DNA of 64,000 nt from Brevibacterium sp. JSBI002 (GTDB taxonomy: Bacteria > Actinomycetota > Actinomycetes > Actinomycetales > Brevibacteriaceae): the NCBI RefSeq assembly GCF_026013965.1, contig NZ_CP110341.1, forward strand, positions 3,534,001 to 3,598,000. The letters are read 5' to 3'. A program made the translations under genes and the position numbers. Numbering within the stretch: the first letter of the stretch is position 1; each line of letters begins with the position of its first letter. The notes beneath the pieces are model-generated. The model saw nothing but the letters and a program-made list of their open reading frames with translations, did no database searches and was not told the DNA's origin. Below are positions 27,426 through 36,670 of the stretch, one piece after another.

Positions 27426-29261
27426 ATGACCTCCGCAGCCACGACATCCGCCCTCGATGTCCTCCACGATGTCTTCGGCTATGAGGAGTTCCGGGGTCAG
27501 CAGGCGGCCATCGTCGACCAGGTCGTCGGCGGCGGGGATGCGGTCGTGCTCATGCCCACCGGCGGCGGAAAATCCCTGTGCTATCAGATCCCGGCCCTGG
27601 TCAGGCCTGGTACCGGCGTGGTCATCTCCCCGCTCATCGCACTCATGGCCGATCAGGTCGCGGCACTGGAGAACCTCGGCGTGCGGGCGGCCTATCTCAA
27701 CTCATCCCTCGATTTCGAGACCGCCCAACAGGTCGAACAGCAGCTGCTCGCCGGAGAGATCGACCTGCTCTACCTCGCGCCCGAACGCCTCGTCCTGCCG
27801 CGGACCATGCGACTGCTCGAGCAGGCACAGATCTCCCTGTTCGCCATCGACGAAGCCCACTGCGTGTCCCAATGGGGACATGACTTCCGCAGCGACTATC
27901 TGGGACTCGGCGTCTTGGCCGAACGATTCCCCGATGTCCCACGCATCGCCTTGACAGCCACGGCCACGCCGGCCACCCACGCCGAACTCACCGAACGCCT
28001 CCACCTCCAGGACGCCGAGCACTTCGTCGCGAGCTTCGACCGACCCAACATCACCTACCGGATCGAACCGAAGGCCTCGGCGAGATCGCAGCTGCTCAAC
28101 TTCATCAGCACAGAACACCCCGGGGATTCCGGCATCGTCTACTGCTTGTCCCGGCGCGGAGTCGACCAACTGGCCGAAGCGCTCGTCGCCCGCGGCCTCA
28201 CCGCTCTGCCCTATCACGCGGGGCTGCCTTCCGAGGTACGCGCGGAGAACCAGGCGAGATTCCTCCGCGAGGACGGCATCGTCATGGTCGCCACGATCGC
28301 CTTCGGCATGGGCATCGACAAACCCGATGTCCGCTTCGTCGCCCACCTCGATCTGCCTCGATCGGTCGAGGGCTACTACCAGGAGACCGGTCGAGCCGGC
28401 CGTGACGGACTGCCCGCGGACGCGTGGATGGTCTACGGCCTCGGCGATGTCGTCTCCCAACGTCGACTCATCGAATCCGGCGAGGGCGACCAGGTGTTCA
28501 AACGCCGCCAGATGGGCCACCTCGATTCGATGCTCGCCCTCTGCGAGACCGTCGACTGTCGACGTGTGCAGCTGCTGCGGTACTTCGATGAGGATTCCGC
28601 ACCGTGTGGCAACTGCGATACCTGCATGACACCCCCGGTGACCTGGGACGCGACCGTGGCCGTGCAGAAGCTGCTGTCGGCCGTCATCCGGCTCGACCGG
28701 GAACGCGGGCAGCGCTTCGGTTCGGGCCAGGTCATCGACGTGCTGCGTGGCAACGACAACGACCGTTCCCGGGCCTCGGACCATGCGAGCCTGAGCGTCT
28801 GGGGCGTCGGCGACGACCTGTCCGAGAACCAATGGAAGACCGTCATCCGCCAGGTGCTCGCCCGCGGACTCCTCGACTCCCATGGCGACTACGGAGTGCT
28901 CGTGGTCGGTGAGGCGGCCGGCCCCGTCCTGCGGGGAGAAGAGGAGATCTCACTGCGCGTCGACCCGGTGAAGAAGTCCGGAGGCAAGAAGGCCGGATCA
29001 AGTCGCCGGGGCGGCCCCGAGGTCGAGCTCGACCCCGCCGATGCCTCCCTGTTCGAGGCCCTGCGCTCCTGGCGCGGAGAGCAGGCGAAGGAGCAGGGGG
29101 TGCCCGCCTATGTCGTGTTCCCCGATGCCACGCTCTACGGCATCGTCGAGGTCAAGCCGACGACGATCAGCGAACTCGGTCAGGTCAGCGGAGTGGGTCT
29201 GAAGAAGCTCGACCGCTACGGCGATTCCGTGCTCGAGGTGCTCGCCGCCCAAGCAGGCTGA
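27426..29261 (+). CDS. recQ: ATP-dependent DNA helicase RecQ
   Basis: 611 residues. Helicase domains with Walker A (P-T-G-G-G-K49-S), D142-E-A-H, and motif VI (Q-E-T-G-R-A-G-R-D-G), then the RecQ zinc-binding cysteines (C-R-R-V-Q-L-L-R-Y-F and C-G-N-C-D-T-C), an RQC winged helix and a C-terminal HRDC domain (about 530-605). This is the complete bacterial RecQ layout, a 3'-5' helicase in recombination and fork repair. TAGGGT lies 7 nt before the ATG. Confidence 0.95.
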   Translation: MTSAATTSALDVLHDVFGYEEFRGQQAAIVDQVVGGGDAVVLMPTGGGKSLCYQIPALVRPGTGVVISPLIALMADQVAALENLGVRAAYLNSSLDFETAQQVEQQLLAGEIDLLYLAPERLVLPRTMRLLEQAQISLFAIDEAHCVSQWGHDFRSDYLGLGVLAERFPDVPRIALTATATPATHAELTERLHLQDAEHFVASFDRPNITYRIEPKASARSQLLNFISTEHPGDSGIVYCLSRRGVDQLAEALVARGLTALPYHAGLPSEVRAENQARFLREDGIVMVATIAFGMGIDKPDVRFVAHLDLPRSVEGYYQETGRAGRDGLPADAWMVYGLGDVVSQRRLIESGEGDQVFKRRQMGHLDSMLALCETVDCRRVQLLRYFDEDSAPCGNCDTCMTPPVTWDATVAVQKLLSAVIRLDRERGQRFGSGQVIDVLRGNDNDRSRASDHASLSVWGVGDDLSENQWKTVIRQVLARGLLDSHGDYGVLVVGEAAGPVLRGEEEISLRVDPVKKSGGKKAGSSRRGGPEVELDPADASLFEALRSWRGEQAKEQGVPAYVVFPDATLYGIVEVKPTTISELGQVSGVGLKKLDRYGDSVLEVLAAQAG

Positions 29262-29292
29262 ACCGCCTCGGGCCCCTCAAACTCCCTATTTG

Positions 29293-29348
29293 CTACCTGA
29301 CGGCGGCCCAGCAACCTGGCGCGAGGTTGCTGGGCCGCCGTCGGGTAG
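29293..29348. repeat. 56-nt palindrome, copy B1
   Basis: Two 25-bp arms, the left beginning CTACCTGACGGCGG, pair with one mismatch around a 6-nt centre. It lies between recQ and kynureninase. It is the most symmetrical of three related copies (see 30730 and 31587). There is no T-run on either side. Confidence 0.85.
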
Positions 29349-29412
29349 TTCTGAGGCGGTAGCCTGGAATGCAGACGAACCCACCGGTTCCCTCACCACG
29401 TGGAAGGCGACG

Positions 29413-30726
29413 ATGACGACCCCTGACCGGACAGCCACCTCGGCGAACTCAACTGGCTCCCCGAGTTCAATCACCCGCGCGGACTGCAAACAACGCGATG
29501 CGAACGATCCTCTGCGTGATTGCCGCGAGGAGTTCCTGCTCCCGGAAGGCACGATCTATCTCGACGGGAACTCTCTCGGCCCGCGCACAAAGGGAGCCGC
29601 AGAACGCGCCCAGGAAGTCATCACCGACGAATGGGGCACCGGCCTCATCGGGTCATGGAACACCGCCGGCTGGTGGGATCTGCCGGCAAAGCTGGGTGAG
29701 AAGGTCGCCGGGCTCGTCGGCGGCGGGGCCGGGTCGACCGTCGTCACGGACACGACGTCGATCAATCTGTTCAAGGCCGCCTCGGCGGCGCTGAAGATGC
29801 AGGCCGAGGACTCCTCGGACCGGCGGGTCATCCTCACCCAGCGGGAGAACTTTCCCTCCGATATCTACATGCTCGAAGGATTGGCCGAGCAGCTCGGCGA
29901 CGGATACGAGGTCCGCCTCGTCGACGATGAGGAAGTCACCGCAGGGTTCCCGACCACGATGTCCGACGAGGTGGCCCTCGTCGTCCTCACCCATGTGAAC
30001 TACCGGACCGGTCGGCTCTTCGATATGGGCACGACCACCTCGGCGATCCATTCCGGCGGAGCCATGGTCATCTGGGACCTGTGCCATTCGGCCGGTGCTC
30101 TGCCCATCGATCTGGCCGGAACCGGGGCGGACATGGCGATCGGCTGCACGTACAAGTTCCTCAACGGCGGACCCGGGTCTCCCGCATTCATCTGGGTCGC
30201 CGAGGCGCTGCAGAACCGATTCAGCCAACCTCTGTCGGGGTGGTGGTCGCATGCGCAGCCCTTCGATATGGCCCCGGACTACCGGCCGGCCGACGGTATC
30301 CGCCGCTACCTCACCGGAACGCAGGGAATCCTGTCGATGTCCGTGGCAGAGCTCGGCCTCGACATCCACTCGCGGGTGGATATGGAACAGGTCCGGGAGA
30401 AGTCCCTGGCCTTGTCGGACCTGTTCATCGACCTCGTCGATGAGCGTTTGGCCGATCATCCGGTCGAGGTCGTCACCCCACGTGAGCACGCCCATCGCGG
30501 GTCTCAGGTCTCGATCCGGCATCCGGAGGGGTTTGCGGTGATGAGCGCGCTCATCGAACGCGGAATCATCGGCGACTACCGTGAGCCGGAGGTGCTGCGC
30601 TTCGGTCTGACTCCGCTCTACATCGGGTTCACCGAGGTGTGGAACACCGTCGAGGCCCTGCGCGACATCCTCGACAACCGACTTTGGGACACCCCGGCGC
30701 ACAAGGTCCGCGGCGCCGTCACCTAA
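29413..30726 (+). CDS. kynU: Kynureninase
   Basis: 437 residues, a fold-type I PLP enzyme that splits kynurenine to anthranilate and alanine in tryptophan breakdown. Seen here: Y-L-D-G-N-S-L-G-P near the start, F-P-S-D-I-Y, W-D-L-C-H-S-A-G-A, the PLP lysine K248 in Y-K-F-L-N-G-G-P-G-S and W-W-S-H. GGAAGG lies before the ATG at 29413; upstream in-frame sequence runs through the B1 palindrome and is rejected. No other kyn gene is in the window. It lies between palindromes B1 and B2. Confidence 0.93.
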   Translation: MTTPDRTATSANSTGSPSSITRADCKQRDANDPLRDCREEFLLPEGTIYLDGNSLGPRTKGAAERAQEVITDEWGTGLIGSWNTAGWWDLPAKLGEKVAGLVGGGAGSTVVTDTTSINLFKAASAALKMQAEDSSDRRVILTQRENFPSDIYMLEGLAEQLGDGYEVRLVDDEEVTAGFPTTMSDEVALVVLTHVNYRTGRLFDMGTTTSAIHSGGAMVIWDLCHSAGALPIDLAGTGADMAIGCTYKFLNGGPGSPAFIWVAEALQNRFSQPLSGWWSHAQPFDMAPDYRPADGIRRYLTGTQGILSMSVAELGLDIHSRVDMEQVREKSLALSDLFIDLVDERLADHPVEVVTPREHAHRGSQVSIRHPEGFAVMSALIERGIIGDYREPEVLRFGLTPLYIGFTEVWNTVEALRDILDNRLWDTPAHKVRGAVT

Positions 30727-30729
30727 CTG

Positions 30730-30784
30730 CTACCTGACGGCGGCGCAGCAACCTGGCGCCAGGTGTCTGGGCCGCCGTCACCTG
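30730..30784. repeat. 55-nt palindrome, copy B2
   Basis: Begins CTACCTGACGGCGGCGCAG just after the kynureninase stop and ends 17 nt before the MOSC gene stop codon. Its two arms are less symmetrical than in B1. The asymmetries (GCGCAG in one arm, CACCTG at the end) are shared with B3. Confidence 0.85.
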
Positions 30785-30801
30785 CGTTGGGACGTGACCG
30801 C

Positions 30802-31566
30802 TCAGGTGTCCGGAGCCGCAGAGGTTTCGGCAGAGGTTTCGATGACCTCGGCGTTGACGCCGAAGTACGGTTCACCCGCCTCATTTCGCGGGCGGTTGGC
30901 GGCAAGCGTCTTGAGCAGATTGCTGCCCCGCTCCCCAGTGATCGGGTCGAGATCGAGGATGGCACACCGCGCAATCGGATCCCCGATCCGCACACGCAGA
31001 GCGCCGACGTCCGGCACGTTCACCGTCACCTCCCGGCCTCGCCAAGTCTCTTCGATGAAGGGTTCGTCCGTGTCGAGGACGAGGGTGGCACGGAAGCGGG
31101 CGGCCTCATCAAGCAGCTCGTGGTGACCGGATCGATCGGCGAGTTCCCTCATCGAAGCAGTCGTGACGATCGACAGGCCAGCTCCGTAGATCACGTCTCC
31201 ACGATGTGCTTGGGCCAGCCGCACCGGCTTTCCCAGCCACGCGGAGGCGAGCGCCGAATGCGGACCGTCAGTGAGTTCGAGGTCGACCGGCCGCTTCCAG
31301 TAATTGCAGGTCAGGCGCTCACCCGAGCCGACTGGCACCCCAGAGGTAGAGCGCCCGTCGGGCAGGGTGATCGTCAGCATGTCGTCGACGAGTGAGGTGG
31401 TCATGCGGATGAGCCGAGGATTCTGCACGGTCTTGAGCACCTGTCGTCGTTCGACATCGACGAAGCAGAACTCACGATCGCCGACCGGTCCGTGAACGTC
31501 GACGGCGGCTCCCGGTCGGGCCTCGTGTCGTGTGCCTTTGACGTGGGCGAACCCGAGCGATGGCAC
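30802..31566 (-). CDS. MOSC domain protein
   Basis: About 254 residues with a MOSC N-terminal beta-barrel region (F-A-H-V-K-G-T-R-H near the start) and a MOSC core (V-D-L-E-L-T-D, V-R-L-A-Q). The conserved MOSC cysteine is not obvious: the end reads D-P-I-A-R-C-A-I-L-D-L-D-P-I-T-G, which supplies a likely equivalent Cys. Function in Mo-cofactor-linked sulfur or N-hydroxyl chemistry is family knowledge only. A GTG at 31566 is taken as start because upstream in-frame sequence is the B3 palindrome. The gene is enclosed by B2 and B3 in opposite orientation. Confidence 0.75.
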   Translation of the reverse strand: MPSLGFAHVKGTRHEARPGAAVDVHGPVGDREFCFVDVERRQVLKTVQNPRLIRMTTSLVDDMLTITLPDGRSTSGVPVGSGERLTCNYWKRPVDLELTDGPHSALASAWLGKPVRLAQAHRGDVIYGAGLSIVTTASMRELADRSGHHELLDEAARFRATLVLDTDEPFIEETWRGREVTVNVPDVGALRVRIGDPIARCAILDLDPITGERGSNLLKTLAANRPRNEAGEPYFGVNAEVIETSAETSAAPDT

Positions 31567-31586
31567 ACTGAATTCCCGCGCAGAAG

Positions 31587-31641
31587 CAGGTGACGGCGGC
31601 CCAGATACCTGGCGCCAGGTTGCTGCGCCCCCGTCAGGTAG
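31587..31641. repeat. 55-nt palindrome, copy B3 (inverted relative to B2)
   Basis: Read on the minus strand it starts CTACCTGACGGGGGCGCAG and follows B2 almost base for base, so B2 and B3 are inverted around the MOSC gene. Its outer end overlaps the last codons and the TGA stop of the MFS gene at 31634. Confidence 0.85.
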
Positions 31642-32917
31642 TAATTGGGGCATGTGGGTTGCGCCTTCCTGTGATGGCGTAGGTGCCGATGGCCACCGCT
31701 CCGATGGCCAGGACCGTGCCGCCGATGATAACGGCTCCGGGAATTGTGGCGATCGTGCCGAGCACTCCCACGGTGACTCCGGAGAAGGTCTGCATCCCCG
31801 GCCCGAATGTCGCATAGGAGCCGATGACGCGGCCGCGGATCTCCGGCGGCGCTTCGAGTTGGATGATCGCCATCCCGGTCGACTCGGCGGTGATCTTCGA
31901 GACTCCGGCGATGACGAGCATGATGACGGCCAGCCACAGGTGCGAGGTCAGGGCGAAGAACAGAGAGCTGATGCCCATCGCCGCGGCGGCCAGTGCCGCG
32001 GCAGCCGGAACGGCCTTGATCCACCCGGTCGCCTCAAGCCCGAAGCCCCCGAGCACCCCTCCTGCACCCATGGCGAAGAGCAGCACGCCATAGGTGAAGT
32101 CACTGTCCCCGCCGACCGGATTGAGGATGTCGCCGAACACCGGCATCGCCGTCTGCAGCACCGCCCCGATCGTCGTCGAGGCGAGCGCGGCCAGCAGCAG
32201 CATGCCGACGATCGCGCGATTGTGGCGGACGTCGATGAGCACCCGCAGCGACTGGATGAGAGTCGTCCGCGCGGTGCGCACTCCTCCGCTGCGCAGATGC
32301 CCGGTGAAGGGGGTGCGGATGAGGAAGATCGTCAGCGGCAGATAGAAGACGATGTTGATGAAGATGCCCCACGTGGCACCGACCCCGAGCAGCAGAGCGG
32401 AACCGACGACGGGACCGAAGAGGATGCCGAGGCTGCGGAACGTCGCATTGAGCCGGACAGCGCTCGGCAGCTCCTTCCGATCGACGAAGTCATGGAGCAT
32501 CATCTGTTCGGCCGGACCCCACAGACATCCGGCCAGGCCATGGATGACGAGCAGCACGCAGGCCTGCCACAACTGCAGAGAGTCCGTGAGGAAGAGGATC
32601 CCCCAACACAGGGACACGACCATGAACATGATCTGTCCGATCTGGATGAGGCGGCGGCAGTCGAAGCGTTCGGCCAGAGACCCGGCATAGACGGACAGGA
32701 GCAGGAAGGGCAGCCAGTGGCTGATGAGCTGGAATCCGACGAGCGCCGGGGATTCGAACTTCTGCCACAGCACCCAATAGGTGATGACGTGCTCGATATT
32801 GTCGCCCATCATCGCCGTGCCCGATCCGATCAGATAGGGCGCAGTCTTCCAACTGCGAAGCACGCTGAAACGGCGCGGACCGGCGGCACCGCCGTTGTCC
32901 TCGGAGAAATCGCTCAC
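31634..32917 (-). CDS. MFS exporter, DHA3/MFS_3-like
   Basis: 427 residues, 12 predicted helices, with L-A-E-R-F-D-C-R-R between helices 2 and 3. It resembles MFS_3 (enterobactin-exporter-like) proteins. The last three codons and stop are provided by palindrome B3, suggesting the element landed at the gene end. The start is GTG with GAGAAT 6 nt upstream. Divergent from the isochorismatase-like gene. Confidence 0.82.
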   Translation of the reverse strand: MSDFSEDNGGAAGPRRFSVLRSWKTAPYLIGSGTAMMGDNIEHVITYWVLWQKFESPALVGFQLISHWLPFLLLSVYAGSLAERFDCRRLIQIGQIMFMVVSLCWGILFLTDSLQLWQACVLLVIHGLAGCLWGPAEQMMLHDFVDRKELPSAVRLNATFRSLGILFGPVVGSALLLGVGATWGIFINIVFYLPLTIFLIRTPFTGHLRSGGVRTARTTLIQSLRVLIDVRHNRAIVGMLLLAALASTTIGAVLQTAMPVFGDILNPVGGDSDFTYGVLLFAMGAGGVLGGFGLEATGWIKAVPAAAALAAAAMGISSLFFALTSHLWLAVIMLVIAGVSKITAESTGMAIIQLEAPPEIRGRVIGSYATFGPGMQTFSGVTVGVLGTIATIPGAVIIGGTVLAIGAVAIGTYAITGRRNPHAPITT

Positions 32918-33012
32918 TCGCCTATTCTCACACCCGCGGGAACGCGCCGGCGCCGACCTCTTGTCTGCTGGGAACGAGGCGAGGACAATGATCCTTGATC
33001 AAGGAGGATCAT

Positions 33013-33582
33013 ATGTCCACAGCTCAACCGCCGACGTCCGCCCGCCCGAACTCCGCCCTTGTCGTCATCGACGTCCAGAACGGCGTCATGCAAGCCAGTT
33101 GGAACTCCGAATCGGTCATCTCCACGATCTCTGATCTCGTCGAGCGTGCCCGGGACACCGGCACCGAGGTGGTCTGGGTCCGGCACAGCTCCGGTGAGCT
33201 GCCGATCGATTCCCCGCAATGGCAGATAGTCGACATGCTGTCCCCCGCCGACGGCGAATCCATCGTCGAGAAGACTCACGGAAATACCTTCGAGGACACG
33301 GACTTCGAGGAGGTGCTCTCCGGGAAGGACGTCGGCCACCTCGTCGTCACCGGTGCCCAATCTGATGCCTGCGTGCGCTCGACCATTCATGGCGGATTCG
33401 CTCGGGGCTACGACGTCACCCTCGTCACCGACGCCCACACCACCGAGGATCTCACCGAGTGGGGCGCTCCCCCACCGGAGCAGGTCGTCTCCCACACGAA
33501 CCTGTACTGGCAGTTCGAATCCGGTCCCGGACGGCAGGCACGGGTCCAGGAGTCGAGCGAGGTCGACTTCGCCAGACCGTGA
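33013..33582 (+). CDS. Isochorismatase-family cysteine hydrolase
   Basis: 189 residues. The catalytic triad of the family is visible: D20 in V-V-I-D-V-Q-N-G, K87 in V-E-K-T-H-G and C120 in S-D-A-C-V-R-S-T. The presence of the cysteine groups it with nicotinamidase-like and other amidohydrolases rather than true isochorismatases. AAGGAGG lies 5 nt before the ATG. Substrate not identifiable; no siderophore or NAD genes nearby. Confidence 0.88.
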   Translation: MSTAQPPTSARPNSALVVIDVQNGVMQASWNSESVISTISDLVERARDTGTEVVWVRHSSGELPIDSPQWQIVDMLSPADGESIVEKTHGNTFEDTDFEEVLSGKDVGHLVVTGAQSDACVRSTIHGGFARGYDVTLVTDAHTTEDLTEWGAPPPEQVVSHTNLYWQFESGPGRQARVQESSEVDFARP

Positions 33583-33626
33583 TCGACCCCGCTCCTGCAG
33601 CTCCGCAAGTCTGCCATCATTGAGGC

Positions 33627-34049
33627 ATGAGTGAAGACATCCGCAGCATCGAACTGACCCGCATCGCCGAAAACCACTACCGCGCCACCGCCCCAAGCGG
33701 AGCAAGCATCGAATTCGGTCGCGGCGAGGGCCTCATGACCCCCGTCGAACTGCTCCTGGCCGCCGTCGCCGGCTGCTCGTCGATCGACGTCGACACCGTG
33801 ACCAGCCGTCACACCGAACCGACGAAGTTCGACGTCACCGCGACCGCAGACAAGATCGACGAAGACGGGGCCTCCCGTGTGGACAACGTCCACCTCGACT
33901 TCGATCTCGCATTCCCCGACGACGAGGAGGGCCGGAAGGCCGATGCCCGCATCGAACGCCTCGTCGGGCTCTCCCACGACAAGTACTGCACGGTCTCCCG
34001 CACCGTCGAACACCCCACGAAGGTCGACTTCAGCATCCGTCGCGACTGA
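33627..34049 (+). CDS. OsmC-family protein
   Basis: 140 residues with the two redox cysteines of the OsmC/Ohr fold in V-A-G-C-S-S-I-D and D-K-Y-C-T-V-S. Such proteins reduce organic peroxides, although the YhfA-like branch to which this short sequence is closer is less well characterised. The ATG is 6 nt after CATCAT and 44 nt after the isochorismatase stop. Confidence 0.85.
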   Translation: MSEDIRSIELTRIAENHYRATAPSGASIEFGRGEGLMTPVELLLAAVAGCSSIDVDTVTSRHTEPTKFDVTATADKIDEDGASRVDNVHLDFDLAFPDDEEGRKADARIERLVGLSHDKYCTVSRTVEHPTKVDFSIRRD

Positions 34050-34113
34050 CGTCGCGATTCGTCATGGCAGTTCCTTCGCCGAGGCGGACCGCCGTTCCGT
34101 ACAGACGTGACCC

Positions 34114-34974
34114 TCAGCTTTCGGCGAGCCGCTTCTTCTCGACCTCGACGTCGAAATCGGCGGCCGGCCACTGCGGGTCGATGTCGACCAGGGCATCGAG
34201 CAGCAGCCGCTGCACGGCCAGCCTGGCGTACCATTTCCGGTTCGCGGGCACGACGAACCACGGTGCCGCCTCGGTGGAGGTGCGGTCGAAAACGACCTGA
34301 TAGGCGTCCATGTAATCCGGCCACAGGAGTCGTTCGTCGACGTCACCCGGGTTGTACTTCCAGTACTTGTCCGGCCGTTCGAGGCGTTCGGCCAGACGCT
34401 CTTTCTGCTCGTCCGGAGAGATGTGGAGCATGACCTTGACGATCCGGACTCCCGCCGCGATCAGTTCGGCTTCGAAGTCGTTGATGGCGGTATAGCGGCG
34501 CTCGATCTCGGTCTCGTCGGCGAGTTCGCGAACGCGGCCGATGAGCACATCCTCGTAGTGTGAGCGGTCGAAGACTCCGATCATGCCGGGCCCGGGTACG
34601 CGCGGTCGGATGCGCCAGAGGAAGTCGTGGGCGAGTTCCTCCTCGGTGGGTTTCTTGAAGGCGGCGAGTTCGACGCCCTGCGGATCGACGGCACCGACGA
34701 CGTGTCGGACGATTCCGCCTTTGCCGGCTGTGTCCATGGCTTGCAGGACGAGGAGGACAGCAGGGCCGGAGTCGTCATCGTGATGGGCGGCGAACAGACG
34801 CTCCTGCAGGTCGCCCAGTTCAGCGGACAGCGCCTCGAGGTCCTTCTTCCCGCTCTTCTTGTCCCCGTCGTAGCCGGGAGTGGATTCGGGATCGACCTCG
34901 CCGAGGCGGAATCCCTCCCCGGCGCGCAGAAGTGGGGCGGGGGCGGTCGTCCAGTTGCTCGTCGGCTCACTCAT
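34114..34974 (-). CDS. Polyphosphate kinase 2 family protein
   Basis: 286 residues with one PPK2 domain: Walker A-like A-M-D-T-A-G-K-G-G near residue 85, lid module F-D-R-S-H-Y-E-D-V-L and P-A-N-R-K-W-Y-A-R-L near the C-terminus. PPK2 enzymes phosphorylate nucleotides with polyphosphate. The single domain and the lid sequence suggest the class that acts on AMP and/or ADP, but class assignment needs alignment. It faces the OsmC gene. Confidence 0.9.
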   Translation of the reverse strand: MSEPTSNWTTAPAPLLRAGEGFRLGEVDPESTPGYDGDKKSGKKDLEALSAELGDLQERLFAAHHDDDSGPAVLLVLQAMDTAGKGGIVRHVVGAVDPQGVELAAFKKPTEEELAHDFLWRIRPRVPGPGMIGVFDRSHYEDVLIGRVRELADETEIERRYTAINDFEAELIAAGVRIVKVMLHISPDEQKERLAERLERPDKYWKYNPGDVDERLLWPDYMDAYQVVFDRTSTEAAPWFVVPANRKWYARLAVQRLLLDALVDIDPQWPAADFDVEVEKKRLAES

Positions 34975-35033
34975 GCGTTCATCTTTCCAGGTGGGGATGG
35001 CCGCGTCTATACCGATGAGTCACCGGTGAACGC

Positions 35034-35873
35034 TCACCGCCTCGGGCCTTGATGAGGCGGCTGAGGTCCGTCGATGCCCGGCAACGGGTTCTCATTCGTC
35101 AGTCCGCGCTGGAGCCTGTCCTCCAGGTACCTCTGGTAGGCCGCATCGCGTTCGCTCGCAGTCTTCTGCGGCTTCGGCTTGTCGATGACATTCCGCAGCA
35201 CAGCCAAAACCGACAGCACCGCCAGACCGGACAATGCCACGGCCACCCAGATCATCGTGGCGAGCAGGCCCGGCGGATTGTCGAAGACCTGCACACCGGC
35301 GAAGAAGATGAGGAAGGCGAATCCGAGATACGGCAGCAGCAGCCACAGCGCGACTTTGTAGCCGCCGATCATCATCGGCATCATCATGCACGTACTCCAC
35401 GCCATGCCGCCGATGAAGAAGAGCAGAACGAGGAAGAAACTCGCCGGATCGGCGTTGAGTTCCGCCGCCACCGCTCCGGGAACGGCCCGCTCGCCGAGGA
35501 AGAACGGCCAGACCAGCGCCACCAAAGTGACGATCACTGCGGAGCCGACCACGCCGAGGAGAATCATCGGGATGAGACCCTCACGCCGGAACCCGTCGTC
35601 CGGTCGTTTGTGCTCCATGAACAGGAATGGGAAGAAGAAGGCGAGGCCTGCGGCACAGATTCCCATCCACATCGCATCCGCTTCGATGATTTCGAAGTCG
35701 TTGCCGACCATCAGCCCCGTCGAGGCGAGCCAGATGAAGAAGGTGAAGAACAGCGCCCCGAACAACGAGACCCCGAGGACGCGCACAAAATCACGCGTCC
35801 ACGTCGGTACCGGCTTCTCCTCGCGCAATGGAAGCGGCCCCGACGGGGGCGGTCCGGCTGGTGTCTCACTCAT
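35034..35873 (-). CDS. Multi-pass membrane protein of unknown function
   Basis: 279 residues, Pro-rich cytoplasmic start, about seven hydrophobic segments (near residues 35-55, 70-90, 105-128, 145-165, 170-192, 210-230) and a polar tail with A-Y-Q-R-Y-L-E-D-R-L. A Met-rich turn (T-C-M-M-M-P-M-M) lies in the fifth segment. No family recognised. The ATG at 35873 lies 6 nt after GACGAT. Confidence 0.7.
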   Translation of the reverse strand: MSETPAGPPPSGPLPLREEKPVPTWTRDFVRVLGVSLFGALFFTFFIWLASTGLMVGNDFEIIEADAMWMGICAAGLAFFFPFLFMEHKRPDDGFRREGLIPMILLGVVGSAVIVTLVALVWPFFLGERAVPGAVAAELNADPASFFLVLLFFIGGMAWSTCMMMPMMIGGYKVALWLLLPYLGFAFLIFFAGVQVFDNPPGLLATMIWVAVALSGLAVLSVLAVLRNVIDKPKPQKTASERDAAYQRYLEDRLQRGLTNENPLPGIDGPQPPHQGPRR

Positions 35874-35977
35874 GATTTCATCGTCGCACAAGCACGGGCG
35901 ACTGATACCGGTCTCGGTGTTTCAGATCCCCCACCGCGAACGTCAACCGGTCAGACACCGTCCCACAGGCCACGCCT

Positions 35978-36670
35978 TCAGTCCGGTTTGCGGAACACCG
36001 ACGGCAGCTTCTTCTTCACCCGTTGCCCGGTGTCCCGGTACGACCATTGCCGCATCGGCTGCGGCACCCGCCATTGCAGCTTCCAGGCGAGCATGCGGAA
36101 GCCGAAGGCGGCGGCCGCGATGATCAGGGAGGCGATGGCACCCAACAGTCCGGTCACCTCGGCGATGATCGTCAGCCCCGAACCGAACAGCGCGGGGATG
36201 AGGTAGAGGTCGGTGCCGCGGAAGATCGCCGGATCCTCACTGGCCACGGCATCGCGCATGAGTCCGCCGCCGCACGCGGTCAGCGCACCCATGAGCAGCG
36301 CCGCCGGATAGTTCGTCCCGGCGGCGAGCGCGATCGTCGTGCCGGTGACGCTGAAGAGGCCGAGGCCCATCGCGTCGAAGGCGACGATCCAGATCCGTGC
36401 CCGGGAGATGTGGGAGCCGATGATGTAGATGAGCAGGGTCGCAATCACCGGCGGGGCGAGGTAGATCGGTTGGCCGATGGCGTTGGGCACCCGGTCGAGG
36501 AGCACATCGCGGATCATGCCTCCGCCGATGCCCGTCATCGTGCCCAGCACCAACCCGCCGGTGATGTCGAAATTGCGTCGCGCGGCCAGCAGCACTCCGG
36601 AGACTGCGAAGACGAAAGTGCCGGTGAGGTCGAGGGCGAGGAACAGGATCTCCTGCAAGTTCATCTCCAC
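35978..36670 (-). CDS. Trimeric intracellular cation (TRIC) channel family protein
   Basis: 230 residues made of two tandem three-helix UPF0126 repeats plus one extra helix. Each repeat contains the glycine-rich signature (G-I-G-G-G-M-I-R-D and A-C-G-G-G-L-M-R-D). Bacterial members form monovalent cation channels. GTG 36670 has AGGGGAG at good spacing; ATG 36664 is the alternative start. Single gene. Confidence 0.85.
   Translation of the reverse strand: MEMNLQEILFLALDLTGTFVFAVSGVLLAARRNFDITGGLVLGTMTGIGGGMIRDVLLDRVPNAIGQPIYLAPPVIATLLIYIIGSHISRARIWIVAFDAMGLGLFSVTGTTIALAAGTNYPAALLMGALTACGGGLMRDAVASEDPAIFRGTDLYLIPALFGSGLTIIAEVTGLLGAIASLIIAAAAFGFRMLAWKLQWRVPQPMRQWSYRDTGQRVKKKLPSVFRKPD

Noticed and set aside
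29293..29348. Ordinary intrinsic terminator of recQ
   Set aside because: Very GC-rich 25-bp arms but no T-run, and related copies occur at other junctions in both orientations. A termination role is possible but does not explain the family.
29290..29412. N-terminal extension of kynureninase
   Set aside because: The in-frame extension is translated palindrome B1 sequence; a ribosome site before 29413 supports the shorter protein.
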